Under the pieces are notes generated by a model. That model saw nothing but the letters and a program-made list of their open reading frames with translations. It had not been told where the DNA came from and ran no database searches. Shown one piece after another: positions 1 to 11,107 of a DNA stretch of 64,000 nt. Position 1 is the first letter of the stretch. The number at the start of each line of letters is the position of its first letter. Location: NCBI RefSeq assembly GCF_026342835.1, contig NZ_JAPEMI010000001.1:310001-374000 (forward strand), in the 5' to 3' direction. The DNA is from Streptomyces sp. NBC_00154 (GTDB lineage Bacteria; Actinomycetota; Actinomycetes; Streptomycetales; Streptomycetaceae). The translations under genes and the position numbers were made by a program.

Positions 1-283
1 TTGAAAGAGGTTGCCTGAACCCCGCCCTCGGGTTCGCGGTGCCAGCGGCCTCGCAGCGACAGGGGCGGATGCCGCCTGTGCGTGAGTGACGGCGGCCCCC
101 GCCGTCGTCGTCGCGCGGGCGATCAACCGCAGCGCGGCACTCGCCCCGTTCCGCCCAGGGCGCCGGTCCGGTGAGCGGAGTACTCGCGCCTCGAACGCGC
201 TCATCCCGGCGGCTGATTGCCCACCCGGCGGGACCGCGAGTCCTGCGCGGTGCCGCACAAGCGAATTCCCGAAAGGTGCAGCG

Positions 284-2491
284 GTGTTCAGAAGACTGCT
301 CCATGCCCAGACGGATCCGCCCCCCTCAAGATCCGCGCTACGTGACCGATTCAGCGAGCATCCGGCGCTGATGGCGCTGATGGCCGTTGTCTTCACGGCT
401 TTCGCATTGGCCGTTCCGGCCGCGTACGCGGCGGTGAATCGCGCGGAGGAGACCGCAGCGACCCAGGTGCTCACCTGGACGGCCGGCAACGATTACATGA
501 GCTACGCATCAGCCCCCGCCACCGCGGTGGCCGGCAAGGCGACCATCGTGTTCGAGAGCAGCGCCGCGACCGGCAACACGTCGGGGTTGTCGCACACCCT
601 GACGTTCGACGCCTCGAACCCCGACTACAACAGCGACGTCAGCCTCAACATCCTGGCGAGCCCCTTCGACTCCGAGGGAGGCAGGCACACTGCCGAAGTC
701 ACCCTCACACCTGGCGTCTACCACTATTACTGCGCGATGCCGGGCCACCAGATGATGTCGGGTGAGCTCATCGTCACCACCGCGCCCGGCGACGACACCA
801 CTGCGCCGGATACGTCAGCAACGGTGTCGGGGACGAAGGACGACTCCGGGAACTACGTCGGCAGCGCGAGCGTGACGCTGACCGCTTCGGACGCGGAGTC
901 CGGTGTGGCCGGAATCGAGTACGCCCTCGACGGCGCCTCATACAGCAACTACACAACGCCAGTTGCGATCAACAGCGTAGGCCAGCACACACTGAGCTAC
1001 CGAGCGACCGACAAAGCAGGCAACACCTCGCCGGCGAAATCGGTCGACTTCACCGTCGTAGCACCCGAACCACCGAAGGACACCACACCACCCGACACCT
1101 CAGCGACAGTGTCCGGAACCAAGGACTCCGCCGGAAACTACGTATCGAGCGCGACCGTCACAGTGACCGCTTCGGACGCAGACTCCGGCGTGGCCGGAAT
1201 CGAATACGCCCTCGACGGCGCCTCATACAGCAACTACACAACGCCAGTTGCGATCAACAGCGTAGGCCAGCACACACTGAGCTACCGAGCGACCGACAAA
1301 GCAGGCAACACCTCGCCGGCGAAATCGGTCGACTTCACCGTCGTAGCACCCGAACCACCGAAGGACACCACACCACCCGACACCTCAGCGACAGTGTCCG
1401 GAACCAAGGACTCCGCCGGAAACTACGTATCGAGCGCGACCGTCACAGTGACCGCTTCGGACGCAGACTCCGGCGTGGCCGGAATCGAATACGCCCTCGA
1501 CGGCGCCTCATACAGCAACTACACAGCACCAGTTGCCGTGAACAGCGTGGGCCGACACACACTGACCTACCGAGCAACCGACAAAGCAGGCAACACCTCG
1601 CCGACGAAATCGGTCGACTTCACCGTCGTAGCACCCGAACCACCGAAGGACACCACACCACCCGACACCTCAGCGACAGTGTCCGGAACCAAGGACTCCG
1701 CCGGAAACTACGTATCGAGCGCGACCGTCACAGTGACCGCTTCGGACGCAGACTCCGGCGTGGCCGGAATCGAATACGCCCTCGACGGCGCCTCATACAG
1801 CAACTACACAGCACCAGTTGCCGTGAACAGCGTGGGCCGACACACACTGACCTACCGAGCGACCGACAAAGCAGGCAACACCTCGCCGACGAAATCGGTC
1901 GACTTCACCGTCGTGGCGGCTCCGCCCGAGGACAGGACGCCGCCGCAGGTGTCGGCCTCCGTCTCCGGCACGAAGAACGACTCCGGTGACTACGTCGGTA
2001 GTGCGACGGTGACGGTGACGGCTTCGGACACGGGGTCGGGTGTGGCCGGGATCGAGTACTCCCTCGACGGCGGCCCCTACCTGCAGTACTCCGCACCGGT
2101 GGTGATCGACAGAGCCGGAAACCACATCTTGCTCTACCGGGCCACCGACAAGGCCGGCAACACGGCCACGCCGCAGTCGCTGTCCCTCACCATCGTCGAC
2201 AGCAAGCCGCCGACCGACTGTCCTGAAAGGGACGACCGCTCCACAGTGTTCCTCGGCTCGATCAACACCGGTGTCCCGAACCGCGTCACGACCAACGGCT
2301 GCACGGTCAACGAGCTGATCGAGGATCACCGGGCCTGGAACAACCATGGCGCGTTCGTCTCACACGTCGGGGAGATCGTCACGACGCTGCGGAAGGAAGG
2401 GGTCCTCGACCAGCGGGAGGCCGCCCTGATCAAGAAGGCGGCCGGCCAGTCCGACGTCGGCATGCCGATCCACGGTACCGCCGGTCGCTGA
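284..2491 (+). CDS. Secreted cupredoxin-like protein with five Ig-like repeats
   Basis: The product is 735 aa from the GTG at 284, which has GAAAGG about eight bases upstream. The frame stays open further 5' but without a better start. Residues about 30-50 are a hydrophobic export segment ending in AYA. Residues about 58-165 look like a blue-copper (plastocyanin/azurin-like) domain; the ligand loop YYCAMPGHQMM holds the Cys, His and Met expected for a type 1 copper site. Five units of about 95 residues follow, each ending in RATDKAGN, like the OmpL47-type Ig repeats of secreted actinobacterial proteins. The last 80 residues contain two Cys and are not recognised. Known of the family: cupredoxins transfer electrons or bind copper. 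A role outside the membrane is inferred and the substrate is unknown. An alternative reading is an adhesin-like wall protein. Confidence 0.75.
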   Translation: MFRRLLHAQTDPPPSRSALRDRFSEHPALMALMAVVFTAFALAVPAAYAAVNRAEETAATQVLTWTAGNDYMSYASAPATAVAGKATIVFESSAATGNTSGLSHTLTFDASNPDYNSDVSLNILASPFDSEGGRHTAEVTLTPGVYHYYCAMPGHQMMSGELIVTTAPGDDTTAPDTSATVSGTKDDSGNYVGSASVTLTASDAESGVAGIEYALDGASYSNYTTPVAINSVGQHTLSYRATDKAGNTSPAKSVDFTVVAPEPPKDTTPPDTSATVSGTKDSAGNYVSSATVTVTASDADSGVAGIEYALDGASYSNYTTPVAINSVGQHTLSYRATDKAGNTSPAKSVDFTVVAPEPPKDTTPPDTSATVSGTKDSAGNYVSSATVTVTASDADSGVAGIEYALDGASYSNYTAPVAVNSVGRHTLTYRATDKAGNTSPTKSVDFTVVAPEPPKDTTPPDTSATVSGTKDSAGNYVSSATVTVTASDADSGVAGIEYALDGASYSNYTAPVAVNSVGRHTLTYRATDKAGNTSPTKSVDFTVVAAPPEDRTPPQVSASVSGTKNDSGDYVGSATVTVTASDTGSGVAGIEYSLDGGPYLQYSAPVVIDRAGNHILLYRATDKAGNTATPQSLSLTIVDSKPPTDCPERDDRSTVFLGSINTGVPNRVTTNGCTVNELIEDHRAWNNHGAFVSHVGEIVTTLRKEGVLDQREAALIKKAAGQSDVGMPIHGTAGR
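794..2209 (+). repeat. Five tandem 285-bp coding repeats
   Basis: Units begin near 794, 1079, 1364, 1649 and 1931, a period of 285 bp (95 codons). Units two to four are almost identical at DNA level, while the first and last have diverged. This looks like recent unequal crossing-over or gene conversion inside the cupredoxin gene. The copy number in an assembly should be treated with care. Confidence 0.9.
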
Positions 2492-2575
2492 GTCACGGCC
2501 GGGCGGTGACGCCGCCTGAGCCGTGTGCCTCGGCCGGCAGCAGCCCGCCGAGCGGACCGGACAGCGCACCAAAAC

Positions 2576-2611
2576 CGATGGGGTGGAGAGCTGGACGGCT
2601 CCACCCCATCG
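2576..2611 (+). terminator. Hairpin terminator after the cupredoxin gene
   Basis: A 13-bp perfect stem (2576-2588 with 2599-2611) encloses a 10-nt loop, 85 bp after the stop codon. It lacks a clear T tract, as is common in high-GC actinobacteria. Confidence 0.6.
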
Positions 2612-2716
2612 GGCTCGGCCGCCTCTGCAAGAGCCTGGGCGGCAACGAGACCGTGCTGCTTCGAACCGGCTTTGTCTGCTGATGACAGTCCTGTTACTCG
2701 GTGCACAAGTTTCCTT

Positions 2717-2730
2717 TGCCGTCGACGGCA
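2717..2730. promoter_or_regulatory. 14-bp perfect palindrome upstream of the ROK gene
   Basis: TGCCGTCGACGGCA is a perfect palindrome 76-89 bp upstream of the ROK start. ROK repressors often bind palindromes in their own promoters, so this is a candidate autoregulatory operator. The assignment is positional only. Confidence 0.3.
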
Positions 2731-2805
2731 CGGTGCTACGGTCCGGTGGAAGTCGCGCCCCCAAGCACCGGGAATGCGAACGGCTCTGACCACGACGGGG
2801 GCGGC

Positions 2806-3996
2806 GTGAGGAGTACGACGGCTCGACCGGCCAATATGCATCAGGCCCGGCTGCTCCGCCTCCTGCGCGACCTCGGCCCGCAGTCCCGGGTCGCCCTGGG
2901 GGACCTGGTCGAGCTGTCGCGTTCCAAGCTCGCGTTCGAAATCGACCGGCTACTGGAAACCGGTCTGGTCGTCCCGGACGGCCTCGCCGCCTCCCGCGGC
3001 GGCCGCCGCTCGCACAACGTCCGGATCGCCCCGTCGCTGCGGTTCCTCGGCGTGGACATCGGCGCCACCTCCGTGGATGTCGCGGTCACCAACGCCGAGT
3101 TGGAGGTCCTCGGCCACGTGGCCGAGCCGCTGGACGTGCGCGACGGCCCGGTCGCGGTCTTCGAGCGGGTGCTGGCGTTGGTCGGCAAGCTGCGCGAGGC
3201 GACGTCGGCGGAACACTTCGACGGTGCCGGGATCGGCGTGCCGGGACCTGTCCGGTTCCCGGAGGGTGTCCCCGTCGCGCCGCCGATCATGCCCGGGTGG
3301 AACGGCTTCCCCGTCCGCGAGGCGATGAGCCAGGAGCTCGGTTGCCCCGTCCTCGTCGACAACGACGTGAACCTGATGGCCCTGGGCGAGCAGCAGGCCG
3401 GCGTCGCCCGGTCCGTACGTGACTTCTTGTGCGTGAAGCTCGGGACCGGCATCGGCTGCGGCATCGTCGTCGGCGGCGAGGTCCACCGCGGTATCACCGG
3501 CAGTGCCGGCGACATCGGCCACATCCAGGTGGACCCGGACGGGCCGCGGTGCGCCTGCGGCAACACCGGTTGCCTGGAGGCCTACTTCGGGGGGAACGCC
3601 CTCGTACGCGACGCGACCGCATTCGCCCGGTCCGGCCGCTCGACGGAACTGGCCGGACGGCTCGCATCGGCCGGGAGGCTGACCCCCGAGGACGTGTCGG
3701 CCGCCGCGGGCGCCGGGGACACCGCGGCCCTGGATCTGATCCGCTGGGGAGGCAACCGTACCGGTCAGGTCATCGCCGGCCTGGTCAGCTTCTTCAACCC
3801 CGGCCTGGTGGTCATCGGAGGAGGGCTCACCGGACTGGGCCACAACCTCCTGGCGAGCATCCGCACCCAGGTCTACTGTCAGTCGCTGCCGTTGGCGACC
3901 GGCAACCTGCCGATCGTGCTCGGCGAACTCGGCCAGGTCGCCGGCGTCGTCGGCGCCGCCCGGTTGATCAGCGACCACGTCTTCTCACCGGCCTGA
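2806..3996 (+). CDS. ROK-family transcriptional regulator
   Basis: The product is 396 aa from a GTG at 2806. This start was chosen because it gives exactly the length and N-terminus of the second ROK regulator at 47668-48858. Residues about 5-70 form a winged helix-turn-helix. The rest is the ROK sugar-kinase-like fold, with a phosphate loop around LGVDIGATSVD and the zinc motif CACGNTGCLE. Members of the family are sugar-responsive repressors; the effector cannot be read from sequence. It stands alone, convergent with the cellulase gene. Long stretches are identical to the paralogue 45 kb away, which suggests related ligands or operators. Confidence 0.88.
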   Translation: MRSTTARPANMHQARLLRLLRDLGPQSRVALGDLVELSRSKLAFEIDRLLETGLVVPDGLAASRGGRRSHNVRIAPSLRFLGVDIGATSVDVAVTNAELEVLGHVAEPLDVRDGPVAVFERVLALVGKLREATSAEHFDGAGIGVPGPVRFPEGVPVAPPIMPGWNGFPVREAMSQELGCPVLVDNDVNLMALGEQQAGVARSVRDFLCVKLGTGIGCGIVVGGEVHRGITGSAGDIGHIQVDPDGPRCACGNTGCLEAYFGGNALVRDATAFARSGRSTELAGRLASAGRLTPEDVSAAAGAGDTAALDLIRWGGNRTGQVIAGLVSFFNPGLVVIGGGLTGLGHNLLASIRTQVYCQSLPLATGNLPIVLGELGQVAGVVGAARLISDHVFSPA

Positions 3997-4046
3997 CGCT
4001 TCGATGCGCGGCCGGAACCCGTGGCGCTCGAACTCCCGTAGGGCGT

Positions 4047-4115
4047 GCAGAGGTGGCGCTGGTTCCAGATCAACGTGCGGTCCAGCGACTCACGCCGACA
4101 AGTCTGCACCCCACC
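4047..4115 (-). pseudogene. Fragment of an integrase-core transposase
   Basis: The minus strand encodes about 23 residues including RRESLDRTLIWNQRHL. This resembles the conserved C-terminal stretch of rve/DDE transposases (IS3 and IS481 groups), normally followed by the HYN..RPH segment. Here the reading breaks soon after. It is a scrap lying between the convergent ROK and cellulase genes. Confidence 0.5.
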
Positions 4116-4207
4116 GGCCACGAACGGATCCGCTGTGTGCCGGCTTCAGCCTCGGCTGCTCCGCCCGCCGTGCGGTGGACCGGCGGGCAGAGCTCCACCC
4201 GTACGGA

Positions 4208-6238
<2,031 letters not shown>

Positions 6239-6260
6239 TCAAGAGTGCCCGGCGTGGGGC

Positions 6261-6374
6261 TGGGTGTGGCTGGTCCCCGTGCTGCTCGTCGACCGCCGCT
6301 TCGCCCCCGTCCGCAAGGAGGCCGGGGCCCGCCACGTCGCCCGCCTCGAAGCCGTACTCTCCGAACGACGCTGA
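6261..6374 (+). pseudogene. C-terminal remnant of an unrecognised protein
   Basis: A plus-strand frame encodes about 37 residues (a Trp-rich stretch, then VLLVDRRFAPVRKEAGARHV) up to a TGA at 6372, with typical high-GC codon use but no start. It reads like the tail of a lost gene between the cellulase promoter and the insertion element. The family is not recognised. Confidence 0.3.
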
Positions 6375-6674
6375 CTAGTCCGCACTGTGGCGAGCCCCGT
6401 GCCAGCGGTGACTGACGCGGGGCCGACGTCGCACCCCGGGATCGGCACTGACACGCCCCGACCGCACACGTTCGACAACTCGCCTGCTCAGGCACTGCCA
6501 ACTCAAGTGCTCAGGTGTCAGCTGGGGTGCACATTCACACGGATCTCTCCCGACCAGCGCTGTGTTGGTCAATCGTTGGTGTCCGAGGGGGAATCGATAC
6601 CAGTGCCGTTGCTTTGATCATCAAGCGATCTCAGCAATCCCGATGTTTCCACCGCAATGGTCCGTAACGGGTCA

Positions 6675-8127
6675 TCAGAGCGCGAGTTGCGCGCCGGTGT
6701 CCTGTTGACGGTCTCCCGTTTCCTTCCCGGCCCGGGGGCTGGGGATCGCGCCACCTGCCCGCCCCGTCCCGGCCTTGCGGCGCGGGCGGGTGACGCGGGT
6801 CTTCCGGTCGGCTCCACGGGGCTTCGACTTCGCCTTGGCGAGGTCCAGGTCTCCGGCCACTCCGGTACCTGTGGTGCGGGCCGCGAGGGCGACCAGGTTG
6901 TGTCCGGCGTTGGCGTCCCGGTTAAGGACGAGGCCGCAGTTGTCGCACTCGAAGACGCGCATGCTGAGGGGCAGTTTGGTTTTCGCCGCACCGCAGCGGG
7001 AGCAGGTCTTCGAGGAGGGGAACCAGCGGTCGGCGACGATGAGTCGCGTGCCACGCCGGCGGGTCTTGTAGGTGAGCTGGCGTCGGATCTCGCCGAACGC
7101 GGCGTCCGCGACGCGGCGGGACAGGCGCCGGTTGCGGCCCATTCCGGCGACGCACAGGTCTTCGATGACGATCGTGCCGTACTCGCAGGCGAGGGGTCGT
7201 CATCTGGTGGAGGGTGTCCTCGCGGAGGTTCGCGACCCGGTGATGGATCTTATTCCGCGCCTGACTGGCCTTCTCCCAGCGGCGGGAGGCCTGCTGCCCG
7301 GTGCGCCGGTCGGGGCCATGCCGACGCGAGACGACACGGCTGGCGCGGCGCAGCTGTTTCTGCGCGCGGTCGAGGTGGCGTGGGTTGGGTTCTGCGCGAA
7401 GGACACCGTCGCTGTCCGCGAGGACGGCCAGGGTCTTGATGCCGAGGTCAATACCGACCGCCGTGTCCGGACGGGCAACCTTGACCAGCTCGTGCTTCTC
7501 CTCGACCTGCAACGACACGAACCAGCGCCCCCGGTTAAGACGTGCGGTCGCGGACAGGATCCGCATGTTCCCGGCGTCGGCGAGGGCCCGCAGGTGGGAG
7601 GCGTCCTCGTGGAGGCGGACCGTGCCGATCCTGGGCAGGGTGATATGCCTGCCGTCAGGCTCGATACGGATCGTTCCGGTAGTGAACCGGCAGGTCAGGC
7701 GCGCTGTTCGCTTCGACTTGAAGCGCGGGATGCCCATCCTTGGACCCTTGCGCTTACCGCTCTTCGACTTCGCATAGTTTTCGAACGCGGCCGACGCGCC
7801 TGCCAGACCGGTGTTGTATGCCTCCTTGGAGTTCTCCTCCCACCAGCCGGCGAAGCGCGGGTTGGTGCGCTTGTCCTCGTTGAACGCCTTCCGCAGCGAG
7901 GGCAGCGACCACGACCGCCACTGAGTCAGCTCGTCCTCGCAGATGCCGTACGACTGCTCGGCCTTACGCTGCCACCACACGGCAGTGACGTACGCGACCG
8001 CCCAGTTGTACGCGGACCGCGCGGCACCTGCGTGCGAGTGCAGGTGGCGGTTGGCCGTGGCGTTCGGATCCAGCGCGAGCTTGTGCGCGAGGACGTTGAA
8101 GCCGGGCTGCGGCTTGAACTTCTTCAT
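6675..8127 (-). pseudogene. tnpB: IS607-type TnpB RNA-guided nuclease, frameshifted
   Basis: The start is the ATG at 8127, overlapping the tnpA stop. The first 310 or so residues carry the TnpB N-terminal domain and the first RuvC Asp (GIDLGIKTLAV). At about 7191-7195 a run of four G on the plus strand holds one extra base, and the frame is lost after HQMTT. The rest continues in another frame with the second acidic residue (TIVIEDL), the zinc finger CSRCG...CDNCG and the last Asp (LNRDANAGHN). The total of 1,453 bp is one base over a multiple of three. The catalytic residues are therefore split between frames and the nuclease is probably dead, unless this is a sequencing error or slippage. 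Confidence 0.85.
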
Positions 8128-8702
8128 CCGGCCACATCCGGGCCGGTGGCGACGGCGATGGCCCGGTCGGCGCGATTCTTCGCGGAGCGGCGGCCGTACA
8201 GGCGTGCGCACATCGAGGTCAGGACCTCGGTGATGTCCCGTACGAGGTCGTCGGCGGTCTCCGCCGGGTCAAGGACGACCAGGCGTCGCCCCGAGGCCGA
8301 GAGGGCTCCTTCGAGGTGCTCGACGCCGAACCGGGCGAGGCGGTCGCGGTGCTCGACCACGATCGTGCCGACACCCGGGTCGGCGAGCAGCCGGTACAGC
8401 TTGCGGCGGCGCCCGTTCAAGCCGGAGCCGACCTCCGTCACCACGTCAGCGACCATGAGGCCCTGAGCCGTTGCGCCCTGCACGGTCCGGGCGACCTGAC
8501 GCTCCAGGTCCGCTTTCTGGTCACCGGACGAGACACGGCAGTACACCACGACCCGTCCCGCAGCCTGCGCGGCGGGCTCGGTCACGAGCCACGTACCCGA
8601 CGGCGTCTGGACAACCGGGACCGGCATACGGCCCTCCTTCGCCCAGGTCCACGCGGTCTGGTAGTGCACGCCGTTGCGCGCTGCCCACTCGGAAAGCTTC
8701 AC
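8124..8702 (-). CDS. tnpA: IS607-type serine recombinase TnpA
   Basis: The product is 192 aa from the GTG at 8702, giving KLSEWAARNGVHYQTAW at the start as in IS607 transposases. The frame is open further upstream but that part has no family match. A MerR-like DNA-binding domain (residues about 1-50) precedes a resolvase domain with the nucleophile-bearing segment VVYCRVSSGDQ and the arginine segment VEHRDRLARFG. It appears intact. It catalyses element transposition through a serine-linked circular intermediate and translates into tnpB by ATGA overlap. Confidence 0.85.
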   Translation of the reverse strand: MKLSEWAARNGVHYQTAWTWAKEGRMPVPVVQTPSGTWLVTEPAAQAAGRVVVYCRVSSGDQKADLERQVARTVQGATAQGLMVADVVTEVGSGLNGRRRKLYRLLADPGVGTIVVEHRDRLARFGVEHLEGALSASGRRLVVLDPAETADDLVRDITEVLTSMCARLYGRRSAKNRADRAIAVATGPDVAG

Positions 8703-8820
8703 GACATCAGGGCATTCATTGAAAATGACGGATATCCACTGAAAAAAGTGGGAACTGTTGTTCACCCCACGGATTCCGGCGCTCAGCGGGACGCTTGCCG
8801 GGGCGGGCTCCCCATCGGGC

Positions 8821-9801
8821 TCAGGCCACGGGTGCCCCCAGGGTCCACAGCCGCTTCTCCGCCCAGGCGCCCACGATGGCCACATCGGGGTCCTGCCGCC
8901 GGATCTCGGCGAACCGGTCCGCGAGGAGCTGGAGCCGGGCCGTCATCGGCAACTGAGCCAGCAGCGGTGACAGTCCGGCAGGGGCACCGCCGAGGGTGTG
9001 GACCGTGATGCCTTCCTGCCGGGCGGCCTCGCCCAGGGCAGCCGTCAGACCATCCGGGTCGCCTGCGGGCTCCAGCAGGATCAGTCCGTCGGCGCTTCCG
9101 AAGGGCACGGCCGAGCCGTGGAGGTAGTCCTCGGCCTCGTACCCCTCGGCGAGGGTCCGGGACGCCTCGCGGATCTTCAGTGCGCCCTCCCGGGCGGTGA
9201 CGCCCCAAGGACCGGCGCCGATCAGCGCGATCGAGCGCGCCGGGAAGGCGACTTCGTCGATCCCGGGTTCGGCCACCACGGCCCGTACAGCCTCGGCGGT
9301 GCGCCGCAGCGCGTCGGGGGCGAACTCCTCGGCGCCGAGGTGCGCGGCGAGGGAGGCGAGTACGGTCAGCGCGGAGGTGTAGCTGGCGGTGTAGGTCTCG
9401 GAGCGTTCCCGCTCGACGGTCTCCACCGCGTCGGGCCAGCCCGAGCCGTGGCCGGTGATCGAGACCACCGGTATCCCGGCGGCGAGGGCCTGCTCCCGGC
9501 AGGTGAGGGCGAAGGCGGTCTCCGCGGTGTGGGTGATCACCACCATGGCGTCGCCGTCCCGCAGCGGCGCACCCCAGCGGGCGAACCCGGCGGCCGACGA
9601 CCAGCGGGCGTCGATTCCGGCCCGGGCGAACATCATGGCGCCGAGTGCAGCGGCGTGCCGGCTGGTGCCCGTGCCGATGAGCACGATGCGCCGGGCACCG
9701 ACGAGTCGCTCGGCCGGGCCGGAGAAGTCGGCGCCGGCGAGCCGGGCAATGGCGTCGGCCTGAGTGTGGATCACATCGTGGAGGGCGGTGCGAGAAGTCA
9801 T
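8821..9801 (-). CDS. Double-SIS-domain sugar-phosphate isomerase-like protein
   Basis: The product is 326 aa. Two SIS domains are visible, residues about 30-165 (IGTGTSRHAA, VVITHTAET) and about 190-310 (LIGAGPWGVTAREGALKIREAS). This is the layout of the isomerase half of glucosamine-6-phosphate synthase and of AgaS/FrlB-type deglycases. The glutaminase domain is absent. It probably acts on an amino-sugar or fructosamine phosphate in the cytosol. The IS607-type element lies directly past its stop and a decayed methyltransferase lies upstream, so no functional partner is visible. Confidence 0.75.
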   Translation of the reverse strand: MTSRTALHDVIHTQADAIARLAGADFSGPAERLVGARRIVLIGTGTSRHAAALGAMMFARAGIDARWSSAAGFARWGAPLRDGDAMVVITHTAETAFALTCREQALAAGIPVVSITGHGSGWPDAVETVERERSETYTASYTSALTVLASLAAHLGAEEFAPDALRRTAEAVRAVVAEPGIDEVAFPARSIALIGAGPWGVTAREGALKIREASRTLAEGYEAEDYLHGSAVPFGSADGLILLEPAGDPDGLTAALGEAARQEGITVHTLGGAPAGLSPLLAQLPMTARLQLLADRFAEIRRQDPDVAIVGAWAEKRLWTLGAPVA

Positions 9802-9845
9802 GCCGGGTCCATTTCTTTCGCGAGCGGGGATGTGACTTCGGTGGG

Positions 9846-10175
9846 TCAGTGGCCGGGGCGGCTCGTCGTCGGCCGCGCGGTGACGACGAGGTGAGGCGCG
9901 CGGACGTGGAAGGGGGGCAGGTCGTAGTCGCCGTACACGGCGGTGGTCGCGAACCCGGCCCGGCGAAGAGCGCGAGGAGTTCGTGTGCGCTGGAGACCCG
10001 GCAGTCGGCGGTGACCGAGCGTTCGGGGGTCGTACCCGCGGTGCGGATGTGCCAGCGGATCCGGCTGGTCAGCGGCGAGAACCGTTCCTCGTACAGACAG
10101 GTCATCCGGCCGTCGGCGTCGAAGGTGCGGACGACGAACTCGTCGGGCCCGGCGCCGGACGCTTCGCAGCAAGCG
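9846..10175 (-). pseudogene. C-terminal remnant of a SAM methyltransferase
   Basis: Two minus-strand frames join into one class I methyltransferase tail. The first part (GPDEFVVRTFDADGRM through SSAHELLALFAG) is followed, one frame away, by AGFATTAVYGDYDLPPFHVR. One base is missing near 9953. The N-terminal SAM-binding half is gone: upstream of about 10175 the sequence becomes AT-richer and unrelated. It is both truncated and frameshifted. Confidence 0.65.
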
Positions 10176-10428
10176 ACCTCTCCCTTCGATCCGATTCAAC
10201 GGAAATCGCTGCATCTACTCATTAACAATGCTGATTTCGTTGAGACATGGCGCATCGATAACCGAATCGGTTGCGATCTTCCGTGCGTCGACTCGCCTTG
10301 TCAAGGGGCGTTCCCTGCAGACTCCGCGGAGCGAGCACGGCAGCGGCCACGCAACCGACGGTCGACCGCGACTGGTGGACGAACGGCATGGAGCCGTGGG
10401 GGTTCCGCGGAGTGACGAAAGAGGTGTG

Positions 10429-10782
10429 ATGGCTCGTCAGACACAGCGGCGTGTCACGGAAGGAAACCGACACAAGGGGGTGCAGCGACGGGGCCGCAGC
10501 GGGCGAGACACGCCCGGCGCCCGGATGACCCGTGACGAGATCGCCCGGCTCGTCCGCTCGATCAGCGATCTCGCCAACGTCGTTCGGCGGGCCGACGCCG
10601 ACCTTGCGGCCTGGGCGGGGGCCTGGGTGCTCATGCGCCGGATCAGCAAGACCGCTCCGGTCAAGGCGCTGGTGGAACGGACAGGCGTGGCCCAACCCAC
10701 GGTGTCCAGCCACATCGCCAACGCCCGGAAACGGGGCCTGATCGATGAGGGCGGGAACCTCACTGATCGGTTTTCATTCTGA
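10429..10782 (+). CDS. Small helix-turn-helix protein, function unknown
   Basis: The product is 117 aa from the ATG at 10429 (a GTG at 10426 is also possible), with GAAAGAGG just upstream. The N-terminus is very basic (MARQTQRRVTEGNRH). Residues about 80-110 contain a convincing helix-turn-helix (ALVERTGVAQPTVSSHIANA). It may be a small DNA-binding regulator. It sits alone among decayed genes in a region that shows signs of past insertion. Confidence 0.5.
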   Translation: MARQTQRRVTEGNRHKGVQRRGRSGRDTPGARMTRDEIARLVRSISDLANVVRRADADLAAWAGAWVLMRRISKTAPVKALVERTGVAQPTVSSHIANARKRGLIDEGGNLTDRFSF

Positions 10783-10940
10783 ATTCGCAGGTCGGGCCGC
10801 TGGTGTGGGTGGAGATTGACGCGCTCGTGCTGCTCTCGGACGTGATCGTTAGCAGGTGATCGTCTGCCACGGGCCGGTTCGCGGGTTCTGGGGTGGTCCG
10901 CCCGAGGCGTCTCGTAGGTTCCGCAACGGGAGGGAGGCGC

Positions 10941-11090
10941 ATGGTGGACGTGCTGACGTGGACGATCGAGCGGCGGATGCGGCTGGCTGAGCGGGCCGAG
11001 CTGCTGCGCGAGGAGCTGGCGGAGGGCCGGCCTCGAGCGCGTGATCGGAAAACGGCGATTCGGCCAGTACGGCTGCGACCGGGGCGATGT
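10941..11090 (+). pseudogene. N-terminal remnant of an unrecognised actinobacterial protein
   Basis: An ATG at 10941 with GGGAGGGAGG upstream opens a frame beginning MVDVLTWTIERRMRLAERAE, a charged helical start. After about 37 residues the similarity seems to jump frame (LERVIGKRRFGQY) and then runs into the tail of the opposing MFS fragment. It is probably a truncated gene. No function can be given. Confidence 0.4.
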
Positions 11091-11107
11091 CTGTACCGTC
11101 CTGCCGG

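Larger units (their letters stand above)
6600..8760 (-). mobile_element. IS607-type insertion element (tnpA plus broken tnpB)
   Basis: A serine-recombinase TnpA gene overlaps a TnpB gene by ATGA, the usual IS607 layout. This family has no terminal inverted repeats, so the ends given are approximate: about 60 bp 5' of tnpA and about 75 bp 3' of tnpB. The 3' end of tnpB and its flank are where a TnpB guide (omega) RNA would lie. The element sits next to the stop of the SIS gene. Confidence 0.7.

Noticed and set aside
1..283. Possible upstream extension of the cupredoxin gene from 86
   Set aside because: The extra 66 codons have no signal peptide or domain, while the GTG at 284 has a good ribosome site and leads straight into the export segment.
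794..2209. CRISPR-like or VNTR array
   Set aside because: The repeats are 285 bp, in frame and without spacers. They are protein repeats.
8736..8751. IS200/IS605-style end hairpin near tnpA
   Set aside because: Only a 4-bp stem can form, and the transposase is a serine recombinase (IS607 type), which does not need such hairpins.
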